Shown here: positions 24,601 to 30,706 of the stretch, piece by piece | How the letters are laid out: the number at the start of each line of letters is the position of its first letter | How positions within the stretch are numbered: position 1 is the stretch's first letter | From: Chondrosia reniformis | Taxonomy: Eukaryota; Porifera; Demospongiae; Chondrillida; Chondrillidae | Length of the DNA: 64,000 nt | Reading direction: 5' to 3' | NCBI GenBank assembly: GCA_947172415.1 | Contig: OX359202.1 | Coordinates: forward strand, 2,578,001-2,642,000 | Program-made: the position numbers and the translations under genes | Notes under the pieces: model-generated | Database searches by the model: none | What the model saw: the letters and a program-made list of their open reading frames with translations, nothing else | Told to the model about the DNA's origin: nothing

Positions 24601-25800
24601 GTTTGGGTCCTTCGAAACGATAGCCATTCCTTGTCTTGCTGAAGCTGACAAGAAGGTTGTTAATCCAAAAGAGGATAAGCAAACTAGAGTCTGCAGGCAA
24701 ACACTAAAATTCCTCTTAGGAGATTCAAAAGGTACTAAACAGTATGCTGGTGTCTACAAGGTATCCAGTGGAAGAGGTGCTATACCTCTTTTATCTTCAA
24801 ATTCCAATCTCAATGAATGGCTGTGCTATCGTTGCATTGAAAAATACCTCACTGAAGTATCAACCACGGACACAGCTAAACTTTCTGGATTACTTTTTAA
24901 GACCCCAGAAGTTGTACCAGTGCTAACTGTACCTGGGGTAACCTTTGATCTTACCAATGACCATTTCTGGCCATCATCTGAATCCTTTGCACAACCAAAT
25001 TTCCCAATACCGGCTGTGAAGTGTCACCTTGTGACCGAATTTGCCAGTGGTATCTCCATCTCTACCTATGTGGATCGTTATGATTTCTTACATCAACTCA
25101 TCAGAGGCTATATAGACTACCTACAGGAGCAGTCGTCAGCAGGTACTGTTCCTTTACCCTGTTGCTTGCAGTAGCTATATATATACATAAAATCCAGGTT
25201 TGATTGCTTCCCATCATATGCTTTTTGTAATATGTTTTTTACTCTTTGTGATGTTTGAGAATGATTACTTGTGGTTTGATTATTATTTTGATTACTTGCA
25301 GTATTTGCTCCCAGTGGCACATCATTGATGGTCATAGAAAGCTGTAGGGGTTCTTTTCCTAGTTATTGTTTCACTTTTGCGTTTCCTCTTGATTACTTGT
25401 GATTTGATTATCACTTTGATTATTCATAGATCAATTTGTATACTGTATATAATTGTATTTGATTAATTTATTTCTAATTGACTTTTCAGAGAGCTCAACC
25501 TTGAGGTCTAGAATACCTCCACAAGACAAAGGTAGTTTGAATCTTGATTGTAAACGCAAATTTACTCGTGAGGCTTGGATATTGGATCCCACTTTGTTGC
25601 TGATTGCTGGTGAAAGATGGCCTAGTGGAAAACTGAACCCCCATATTGATGTTTTATTGAATTGGCTGGGATTGCACCAAGACGTAACGATTCCTAAATG
25701 GATTCAAAGAGGTGCAATGGATCCATTAGATCTTCTGTTTTCAAGATTGGTTGAAGGCATTCTGCTCTTTTCGGCCAGAAAGAAGACAACATCAACTTAA
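406..25800 (+). CDS. BLTP1: BLTP1/KIAA1109 (tweek) orthologue, 3' 25 exons, 5' end outside window
   Basis: Bridge-like lipid transfer protein 1 is a very long rod-shaped protein (about 5,000 residues in human) that carries phospholipids between membranes at contact sites. I rebuilt 25 exons from GT/AG sites: 406-609, 2470-3374, 9626-10472, 10547-11780, 11931-12006, 12229-12459, 12588-12738, 12808-12903, 12968-13156, 13241-13405, 13479-13569, 13887-14038, 14214-14319, 14384-14457, 14838-15012, 15078-15305, 15567-15846, 16693-17124, 18343-19172, 19231-19404, 22044-22158, 23327-23484, 23885-24313, 24393-25142, 25490-25800. All junction phases agree and the total is 8,403 nt (2,800 residues plus stop), roughly the C-terminal 55% of the human length. 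The family call rests on the C-terminus (IPKWIQRGAMDPLD), the AFRKCWYRKSL segment and alternating beta-rich blocks typical of these proteins, recalled rather than searched. Internal exon edges are inferred. Confidence 0.82.
1370..1660 (-). pseudogene. Non-LTR reverse transcriptase fragment
   Basis: On the minus strand, near 1640-1550, the frame reads AFDSINHDLLL, the F-D-x-I/V-x-H-D/S-L-L motif of LINE reverse transcriptases. Nearer 1440-1370 it reads GVSQGSILGPLLLLIYKYLA, the G-V-P-Q-G-S-x-L-G-P-L-L-F motif. Frames and stops are broken between them, so this is an old truncated copy in a BLTP1 intron. Confidence 0.75.
2115..2300 (-). repeat. Lysine-rich coding-like repeat, copy A
   Basis: Shares extended similarity with 17415-17590: GGGAACTAAACCT, AAGATACAGG, TCAGACAGCT and TGGGA-TCTTTGTCTTTT-CTTGATCTTC occur in the same order. 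The minus strand of the second copy encodes a basic peptide (KFKVKIKKKTKIPSNSQKEL), so this is probably a piece of a mobile-element or retroposed ORF. I do not recognise the source. Confidence 0.5.
2470..3374 (+). CDS. BLTP1: BLTP1 exon 2 of window (905 nt)
   Basis: Large exon after ATTTTGTAG, opening in phase 0 with TPGFYLRMCNLM and closing at TATCAAG|GTTAGT with two bases left over. The middle is serine/threonine rich and probably disordered (around SASEDTTDLQDTSGS); the ends look like amphipathic beta strands (VLSLKLIGSLTLNLSSDGIL), as expected for the lipid-channel repeats of this family. An ATG at 2491 makes it look like a standalone gene, but the upstream in-frame codons and acceptor show that it is internal. 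Confidence 0.75.
4440..5420 (-). pseudogene. Non-LTR retroelement pol 3' region, copy A
   Basis: The minus strand carries, in shifting frames, DELLKSTLSDIINMHISEDD, then AWSQDTLL, VQLTPSAFLASAA, GNWLNLLPVSALGQRMDDDA with IRMVAG, and MVWDVSCTDTFTPSF. The same string of motifs (APSAFLASAA, WLNAMPISALG, IRIAIGLRLG, LVWDFTCPDTY) recurs at 52.05-52.99 kb. This is the region downstream of the RT domain in a family of invertebrate retroelements as I remember them. Frameshifts and stops show it is dead. Confidence 0.65.
5969..6870 (+). mobile_element. Pogo/Tigger-like DNA transposon remnant with TA target duplication
   Basis: Ends are inverted repeats beginning CAGTGTAGTCCACATAATTC, with TA on both flanks (5967-5968, 6871-6872). 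Inside, the plus strand reads KKCEIVECVEGLPPGKKKKE then YNFPCSTLSTIMKNKNRLQ, the CENP-B/pogo N-terminal helix-turn-helix. After the inserted MITE (6271-6614) it reads EVDDALFL and FTAARAQVIPISGEVLKAK, matching the second HTH (CENPB/Tc5 type). The DDE catalytic part is missing, so the copy is non-autonomous. Confidence 0.82.
6271..6614. mobile_element. 344-bp TA-flanked MITE, copy 1 (nested)
   Basis: Termini CCGTAATTCGGGAAATTTTC and its inverted complement, with TA duplicated on each side. It lies inside the pogo-like element and interrupts its HTH coding frame. Each end carries a small hairpin of the form TTTTCGTGGT-spacer-ACCACGAAAA. Copies occur at 33375-33748 and 42160-42503. No coding capacity; the family is mobilised in trans by an unknown transposase. 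Confidence 0.85.
7200..8110 (-). pseudogene. Non-LTR reverse transcriptase remnant
   Basis: Minus strand, from high to low coordinates: LFRYLHLRRAQNDLELYWKR (pre-RT linker), then CGVPQGPVLGSILF, then IKDLPLAVTVLCADDTIIYA containing the catalytic A-D-D of the RT palm, then LHLANEWFCANQLSKM. The blocks sit in different frames, so several indels have accumulated. Confidence 0.75.
9626..11780 (+). CDS. BLTP1: BLTP1 exons 3-4 (9626-10472, 10547-11780)
   Basis: Exon 3 starts after the pyrimidine tract ending TTTTCCTAG; only this acceptor, not the earlier CAGs at 9576 and 9603, matches the phase left by exon 2. It joins to read S-LTNNLSSLLTSQA. A 74-bp intron (10473-10546) separates it from the 1,234-nt exon 4, the longest in the window. 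Both alternate strand-like segments with serine-rich linkers. Exon 4 ends AGCTCATGCAAAG|GTAATT. Confidence 0.75.
11931..12738 (+). CDS. BLTP1: BLTP1 exons 5-7
   Basis: Exons 11931-12006, 12229-12459 and 12588-12738. The protein reads through GTFSIDNLNLSLND, LLNIAAVDFDLKQPP and SVIVSIPRVTILMTALPSL, an alternating hydrophobic/polar pattern typical of the beta-sheet wall of bridge-like lipid transfer proteins. Apparent stops after VKPLK in the second exon are intronic: the donor is CTGAA|GTAAAA. Confidence 0.72.
12808..14457 (+). CDS. BLTP1: BLTP1 exons 8-14
   Basis: Exons 12808-12903, 12968-13156, 13241-13405, 13479-13569, 13887-14038, 14214-14319 and 14384-14457. The first three are separated by introns of only 64-84 bp. 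Exon 10 carries a lysine-rich linker (AVPKNISSTKEKAKSQ). Exon 12 could start at 13887 or 13916; both keep phase and I chose the first. The block ends FWVYCKVAYSYWQQERKALN, a helical segment I associate with this region of BLTP1. Confidence 0.7.
14838..17124 (+). CDS. BLTP1: BLTP1 exons 15-18
   Basis: Exons 14838-15012, 15078-15305, 15567-15846 and 16693-17124. Recognisable segments are DFARSKLVQIVVTDVGLCFP, AMPAVVLTIQDMRISINVRK and FCVRFSEWFPLRQKYW. Exon 18 opens with a charged helix (ERELLKLKDMEKETLKKS) and a basic linker, a likely surface-exposed or coiled-coil stretch between channel repeats. The introns on each side of exon 17 are small (261 bp) and moderate (846 bp), without recognisable transposon coding sequence. 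Confidence 0.72.
15847..16692 (+). other. BLTP1 intron
   Basis: AT-rich intron with a TATA-type low-complexity patch near 16420-16470. I see nothing else in it. Confidence 0.5.
17125..18342 (+). other. BLTP1 intron with Lys-rich repeat copy B
   Basis: A 1.2-kb intron. Bases 17415-17590 are the second copy of the lysine-rich repeat also seen near 2.1 kb. Bases 17620-18340 show nothing I recognise. Confidence 0.5.
17415..17590 (-). repeat. Lysine-rich coding-like repeat, copy B
   Basis: Minus-strand reading frame contains FTKFKVKIKKKTKIPSNS, LSGPERQKKKEKTPVS and KALRFS. It resembles 2115-2300 at the DNA level. Low sequence complexity and strong lysine bias make function impossible to guess. 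The two copies sit in two introns of the same gene. Confidence 0.5.
18343..19404 (+). CDS. BLTP1: BLTP1 exons 19-20 with a 58-bp intron
   Basis: Exon 19 (18343-19172) includes an acidic serine-rich loop (EEDSGEESSSDSNS) and ends at TTTCTA|GTAAGT. A 58-bp intron ending GTCCGTTTAG leads into exon 20 (19231-19404), which encodes NKCGVFINVV, FDIRQL and AFRKCWYRKSL, the best match in the window to the BLTP1 family. Reading straight through instead would meet a stop after KLYTKST, so the short intron is required. Confidence 0.78.
20395..20590. repeat. Partial AGTAGGGATGGC-type foldback arm
   Basis: Nearly identical to one arm and the centre of the palindrome at 34449-34822: it begins AGTTAAATAAAAACATTC, passes AGTAGGGATGGCACTATAAC and ends in the GCGCCCAAACATAGAAGTGA centre and AAGTTTCAGTATGCCAC. 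An internal stretch is deleted, so it no longer folds on itself completely. Confidence 0.8.
20800..21470 (-). pseudogene. Non-LTR element, pre-RT linker and RT start
   Basis: Minus strand: MDVLQDIDSQLDYWKRPFLD (linker between endonuclease and RT), EEEVLSTLVVLDVNKAQG (finger region), DGVDAKLLRTGDK and LFNNSLSSGEVPG, which match the usual order of LINE RT motifs 0-2. Several frame changes and a stop are present. Confidence 0.65.
21468..21868. mobile_element. Possible diverged pogo-type MITE
   Basis: The right end (GTGGATTTCTTGTTTACCAG followed by TTGTTACTGTA) resembles the right end of the element at 62785-63308. The left part has a similar CGCTTTATGCGAAG block, and a short reading frame MASPKKQHLYAINM near 21570 resembles the start of pogo HTH proteins. 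The left terminus is too worn to be sure. Confidence 0.35.
22044..24313 (+). CDS. BLTP1: BLTP1 exons 21-23
   Basis: Exons 22044-22158, 23327-23484 and 23885-24313. They encode DISDLTFTANFAQVMGDAGL, then MTGLQLHSHANILQNELIQL and KATIDARGGVVAGAINITDS, then HVGLLDGRIDYMGS. The repeated beta-hairpin-like pattern with conserved glycines matches the C-terminal channel repeats. Exon 23 closes at GCTCCAA|GTATGT in phase 1. Confidence 0.75.
22159..23884 (+). other. BLTP1 introns around exon 22
   Basis: Two introns (22159-23326 and 23485-23884) flank exon 22. I see no coding remnant or clear repeat in either. Confidence 0.45.
24393..25800 (+). CDS. BLTP1: BLTP1 last two exons and stop
   Basis: Exon 24 (24393-25142) reads KYHHWLWATQERASSLLLAL and FTLACLHGTNFSEKEWAVFC, then VKCHLVTEFASGISISTYVD. 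Exon 25 (25490-25800) reads AWILDPTLLLIAGERWP, then IPKWIQRGAMDPLDLLFSRL, and ends KKTTST before TAA at 25798. The W-x-Q-R-G-x-M-D-P-L-D block near the stop is the clearest family marker. The chain stops 22 residues after this block. Confidence 0.82.
25143..25489 (+). other. BLTP1 last intron
   Basis: A 347-bp intron, GTACTG to TTTTCAG. It holds a short internal repeat (GATTACTTGTGRTTTGATTA-type at about 25263 and 25391) but nothing coding. Confidence 0.6.
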
Positions 25801-26322
25801 CACATACATACAATGTAGCTGAATACCTGCTTATATATATGAACACATATATACATCTGCTCAGTAGTGGCCTTACATGCACTTTGGTTTTATAACATTT
25901 AGTTGCAATATGTAGCCATACCTTACACTAAAACTGCTCTGTATTATATAAAACTTTCATAAGTTCAGTAGAGTTTTTTAAAACAATCATGATCATATTA
26001 TGTGTCTAACCTTGATATATAATAGGCATAGGGTTACTGTAATCACTTGATCACAATAAATGGAAGCTAAACTCTGAATTATTGCATGTTGGGTGGGATG
26101 CAAAACTGGTAAAATTTCCTGGTAATATAACAAAAGTGACTATAGACACATGCATGGAATACAGCCATGCTTTTTGTGCCACCCTCAAAATTAGTATAAT
26201 GCACCAAGTTGACTACATATGTATAACCTATTTTAAATTTAATATGTTTCATAAAACATTGAACTATAAGTATATATATGTATATAACCAAACAACTATA
26301 GTCTTTAAATGCTACATTACAT
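25801..26322. other. Convergent 3' UTR region of BLTP1 and NUDT14
   Basis: 522 bp lie between the BLTP1 stop and the NUDT14 stop on the opposite strand. An AATAAA at 26055-26060 could serve BLTP1. The two transcripts may overlap at their 3' ends. Confidence 0.55.
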
Positions 26323-29300
26323 TTACTTCAAAGAAGGTTTCTTAAATTGCTGAAACCACATAAAAGCAAAACAAAGTCCAGTTGATTTCGGTCTACTGGT
26401 ATCAAAGATAAACTGAACACTCTCCTTTAGCGGTAAATAGACAACATCAATCATTTCTCCATCCTGAACCACACCACCGCCTAAAGTAACCTTCATGTCT
26501 TCAGTTACCTCAGTGTAGTAAAAATGCTGCTTAGTGCCTGATATACCCACACTGGAATGATAAGTAGTTACATATTCTATTTTGGCCAAAGGAACTTTGA
26601 AACCTGTTTCTTCCAGTATTTCCTCCTGAACAATCTCTTCTAAACTGATAGACTTATCTACAATACCAGCACAAAGCTCATAGGTAACACCCTCTGAACC
26701 AGGACCATATTGCTTTATGCTCTTTTGTTTTGGAGGATTATCAGTTGGTTCTTCATACTTTGCCTCGTCCTTGTGACTTAGTTTTTCTTTAAAGTGATCT
26801 TCCAACATGTGTTCATTTAATTTCATATACACAGCTACATGCAGAAATGCAGCATTCATTAACAGTCAGTCATTGACTGAAGTCACACAATTCAGCATTT
26901 TACTCAAAAGTTAGTCAAATAGTACCTGGTCTAAACTGTTTGACTAAGACAAAAGATTCTTTGGTAGAGTTGTACATCAGCACTGCCACACTAAATAGGA
27001 ACAATGTTATACATAATCAGTATCACTGCTATACTATGATTGACCTATACATTGTACATTTTACAGTTTTGGCAGTAATTGCATCCCTACTTTTAGAGTA
27101 ACTCATAAATAAAAATGCATACATGTGGTGGATGATCAAGCAACGGTTGTACATGAAAACAGCAACATGTGCGAATCACAAAATTTGGCCATACCTGTCA
27201 TGTTGTCGTGTGCAATCCCAGACACGTGCTATGCCATTCTGTAGCACAAAAGTAAAACAAAGTAACTAATTAGTCTTTTTAGACCATCAAGTCCCTCTAA
27301 GTATTGTATGATGGAAAATGTATGAGGTTGCGTTTTTCAGTGAACGCTATTAAATGTTTGTTTCTCATAAACGGATGATTTCAATCTGAAACCATCGTTT
27401 ATGTAAGTTTTCTAACACTAAGAAAAGAATGGAGAACTCTCAGCACAACAGGGTTAACCATATGTGAAAAATTACTGATCATTCTGAAACTCTCATACGG
27501 TTTGTGCATAACTTGAGAGACAGCTAGACCTGCGCTTTATACATGATTTACATAAATGCCGTACAGTCTGTTATAAATCATAGTATGCTGTTATGACTAG
27601 CGAGTTCTCTTGAATTGATCATAGGAATTTGAATGTGGCAATATTATTGGGCAAGTGATCAATGATTTTCTTAGTAACCGAAGTGTTAAAAACAGCAAGT
27701 CTACAACAAAAAACATCTAATACAGGATATATACTGTATGTAACAATCCTGATTATCCCACTGATTACCAATTTCACTTTAAATTGAGCAGCCATAATAG
27801 CAGGCATTATTCAGAATTTATTTTAACCTAGTAACAGCGAGGGTTTGAACAGTGTTCATGGCTGGTGTATGGGTAGTTTGGACACTAATAAGGAATAAAA
27901 TCCTGGTTTAAGTACCTGACTCTATTAGAAAACAACAAGATCACTGACTTAAGAGTTTAAACATAAAGAGGCTATATGGTTGATGTTAAGCTTTGAGAAA
28001 TCTCCCCAGAGAGAGGGAAGGCAGCTTGCCAGCGAGAGGGAGAGGGAAGGCAGCTTGCCAGAGAGAGGGAGAGGGAATGCAGCTTGCCAGCGAGAGGGAG
28101 AGGGAATGCAGCTTGCCAGCGAGAGGGAGAGGGAAGGCAGCTTGCCAGAGAGAGGGAGAGGGAAGGTAGCTTGCCAAAGAGAGAGAGATGGAAGGAAGCT
28201 TGCCAGCAAGAGGGATAGGGAAGGCAGCTTGCCAGCGAGAGGGAGAGGGAAGGCAGCTTGCCAAATAGAGGGAGATGGAACGAATCTCCTGGTGTAGTGC
28301 CAAACTATCTTTGTGGATTAACAGAAATAGAAGAAAAGCTAATTGCTCAAATAACATCAAACGACATAATGTACATGAACATGCTAAAGGAAAGCAGTCA
28401 ATATGGCTACAAAGGACACATTCTAAATCTGGCACAAGATGTTTTAATAATGTGGTATTCATTGTTGCAACACTGACCATCCCTACTTCCAACTTCATTT
28501 GATGATGTTGTGCAGTTTCATACCAAGTCTTCAAGTAAATATGGAGGTACAATAGCAGTCTGGACTAGTCCAACTAGAATAACACATGCACGTGTTAATT
28601 GAGGTCAATTAGGCACGCCTCTTCAGCAACAGAAAATCCAGTCAGACCTTAGCACACCCTCGATTTTCCATTGCTAAAGAGGCGTGTCCAATTGACCTCA
28701 ATTAACACGTGCAGGTGTTATTCTATGCCATTTTACCATTATTACCATATTACCATGCAATTAGCACAAGTGGCCCAAGTGCCTAATTCCATACCTTTCA
28801 CTAAACTAGACAAATGCACAGCACTATGGGGCGAGCCTTGCTAAGCGCTGCACATGCCAATGCTGTGGTGGTGGTGGGCAGGGTTGGACTGCTGCTTTCG
28901 TGTTGGATGTAGTGATCATCACTGCAGGGAAAATGCCAAACCTCGATCGCGGGCGGCAGACATGTTCGTCGAGCCATATATATAAGCCCCTTTGAAGTGC
29001 ATCCTGTAATTTACACCCTATTGCTGTGCTGCAGTCAGCCCCTTTGAAGTGCGTCTCTAACCAAGTGCGACACCCAATGCCCGCTATCCCTACGTGCAAG
29101 AGCAATGTACACCCTATTACTGTGCTTCAGCCGGTCCTTTGAAGTGTGGCATGAAACTGCAGCGCATAACGTTAACTGTATAGCTGTAGTAGTCGCTTGT
29201 CGTCCTGATTTCGCAGCGTATGTCATCGGTGGTGGGCAGGGTTGGACTGCTGCTTTCGTGTTGTTGGATGTAGTGATCATCACTGCAGGGAAAATGCCAA

Positions 29301-30104
29301 ACCTCGATCGCGGGCGGCAGACATGTTCGCCGAGCCATAAAATTGTAGCGGGCAACCACAGCAAAAATTTACCGGGTGAACGTACGGCGACATGTATACA
29401 TACATAGCGCTTCCAGCCATACGCACTAGGTGGGGCTCGCTAAGGCTCGCCCCAATAAGGAAGGTGTTAACCACAAATGTGACCGCGGAATTTTGAGAAA
29501 TGCAACAGAAAATCGGGAAGTTATCAGACCCTTTCTGCTGCGGTGATTGCCCAATAAAAGGGTCTGATTTCATCGGACTAATCTGGACTATGCAGACTCT
29601 CACAAAAAGTTTAGATTTATGACCAATTTCTGAGTCATCTACAATTTAAAAGAGATTCAAACTGAAATACTTAACTGACATGTGCACTACCTTATATAGT
29701 CAAAGTTCAAGAGTACATTGAGTTAAGAATTACACTTTGTAGCGACTTTGGTGGTTGATTTGCGATAGTGTCGTTCCCTTTGCTCTCGTCCAGAGAAACT
29801 GTGACCTCATTACTTAACAATGGAGACGAAATAGCAGTCTGGGTTAATTGAGACTAGGTACCTAACCGCTAACCCGTTTATTTACTAATTCCCTTTTTCG
29901 GACCCTCAATCAAAGCCAGTCATGTAATAAACGTCAGATAAAATGGACTCTTAAAACATAACGTTTCGTACTATTTACCGTTACTAGAATGCATAAGTCC
30001 AAATGCATTGTCATATAACTTACCTGTTTAAATTTCACTCTGTATGGTTGAATATACTTCGAACTATTACAAGGACTTATCTGAACATCCTCAATAGCAT
30101 CCAT
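26323..30104 (-). CDS. NUDT14: NUDT14-type UDP-sugar pyrophosphatase (Nudix hydrolase), complete, 4 exons
   Basis: Hydrolyses UDP-glucose (and ADP-ribose) to glucose-1-phosphate and UMP; cytosolic, dimeric in the family. Exons on the minus strand: 30104-30024, 27238-27195, 26990-26926, 26834-26323; phases close and total 702 nt, 233 residues (human 222). Exon 1 reads MDAIEDVQISPCNSSKYIQP; exon 2 NGIARVWDCTRQHD; exon 3 VAVLMYNSTKESFVLVKQFRP; exon 4 AVYMKLNEHML, YELCAGIVDK, then the Nudix box with LEEIVQEEILEETGF and YHSSVGISGTKQHFYYTEV. I chose ATG 30104 because the start then aligns with the human N-terminus; an in-frame ATG at 30164 would add 20 residues. In the box the consensus R-E-U-x-E-E-x-G-U reads E-E-I-L-E-E-T-G-F, so the arginine is glutamate (lysine in human NUDT14). 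Confidence 0.9.
28003..28290. repeat. 29-bp minisatellite, about 10 units
   Basis: Tandem units of 29 bp containing GGCAGCTTGCCAGCGAGAGG followed by GAGAGGGAA, with point variants (AATGCAG, AAGGTAG, GATGGAAGGAAG). Because 29 is not a multiple of three, each frame cycles through three peptide versions (QLASEREREG / SLPERGRG / ACQREGEG), so both strands stay open without coding. Confidence 0.95.
28575..28725. repeat. 151-bp hairpin MITE
   Basis: Inverted arms of about 55 nt (28575-28629 and 28671-28725) begin TAGAATAACACATGCACGTG and contain TTAATTGAGGTCAATT. The spacer is about 41 nt. No coding potential. AT-AG flanks give no clear duplication. Confidence 0.85.
28828..29453. mobile_element. 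626-bp TIR element with internal direct repeats
   Basis: Ends are inverted: GGGGCGAGCCTTGCTAAGCG on the left, and CGCTAAGGCTCGCCCC at the right end. Internally, a block of about 107 bp (GGTGGTGGGCAGGGTTGGAC through TCGCGGGCGGCAGACATGTT) occurs twice at 28868-28978 and 29229-29338. CCCTTTGAAGTG occurs three times between them. GC content is well above the surroundings. No transposase is present. Confidence 0.7.
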
Positions 30105-30706
30105 GTTGATGACGCTTATTAGTCTAATAGGGCCTAGGGCGTGGCATCCTTGTAGCCGCGCCAATTTTTAGAATAATCGATATGGGTGTGAGAGTAGCTA
30201 CCAAAACACAACAATTCCTGTGCATGTGTCTCAAGATTTGTGCCTATACAGTACACTATATATAGTGTCGGCAGTTGAAACGCCCATCTAGTGCTTCACC
30301 ATCATACATTATATATGACTGGTGTCAGTCATATTAATCTATGGCTATACCTTTCACGTGATTAGAGCTACACTGATTGCAATGAAAATATCCTCAGGTT
30401 AAGACATGCTGTTCATTGTTATCCCAGTATTAGCAATTATGCATGCTCACAGCTTGGTTAGTCTCGTGTAGCCCAGACTGCTATATTGCCTCCTTAATTA
30501 CCTGATGACGTAACACGGTCGGCATCAAGTAAATATGGAGGCGATATAGCAGTCTGGGCTACACAAGACTATTGCTTGGCACCTAGCTGCAGTATCCAAT
30601 TTTTCACAATTTGTTACTTGCTATGCAAGCAGTGTCTTGTCCTTCCTTTTTGAAGTTTTATTTATTACAACATAGGCTAAAATAGAAGCATGCACACAAC
30701 AAACAG
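30105..30706 (-). other. NUDT14-GCHFR intergenic region
   Basis: About 600 bp between the GCHFR stop and the NUDT14 start, both on the minus strand. It must contain the NUDT14 promoter and the GCHFR 3' UTR. A hairpin repeat sits at 30457-30573. I see no clear TATA box. Confidence 0.5.
30457..30573. repeat. Hairpin repeat between NUDT14 and GCHFR
   Basis: Left arm TCTCGTGTAGCCCAGACTGC TATATTGCCTCC and right arm GGAGGCGATATAGCAGTCTG GGCTACACAAGA are inverted copies with about 43 nt between them. Related single arms with ATAGCAGTCTGG occur near 28550 and 29830. Confidence 0.8.

Larger units (their letters stand above)
27239..30023 (-). other. NUDT14 intron 1, repeat-filled
   Basis: A 2.8-kb intron. 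From low to high coordinates it holds nothing clear (27260-27980), a minisatellite (about 28003-28290), a hairpin MITE (28575-28725), a TIR element with 107-bp direct repeats (28828-29453) and a hairpin built on CAGACCCTTT/AAAGGGTCTG (about 29520-29575). Confidence 0.6.

Noticed and set aside
28003-28290. CRISPR-like array of 29-bp repeats
   Set aside because: The 29-bp units are directly adjacent with no unique spacers and vary by point changes. This is a eukaryotic minisatellite.
27986-28552. 188-codon open frame as a gene
   Set aside because: Its openness comes from the minisatellite, the opposite strand is open as well, and it lies inside a NUDT14 intron.
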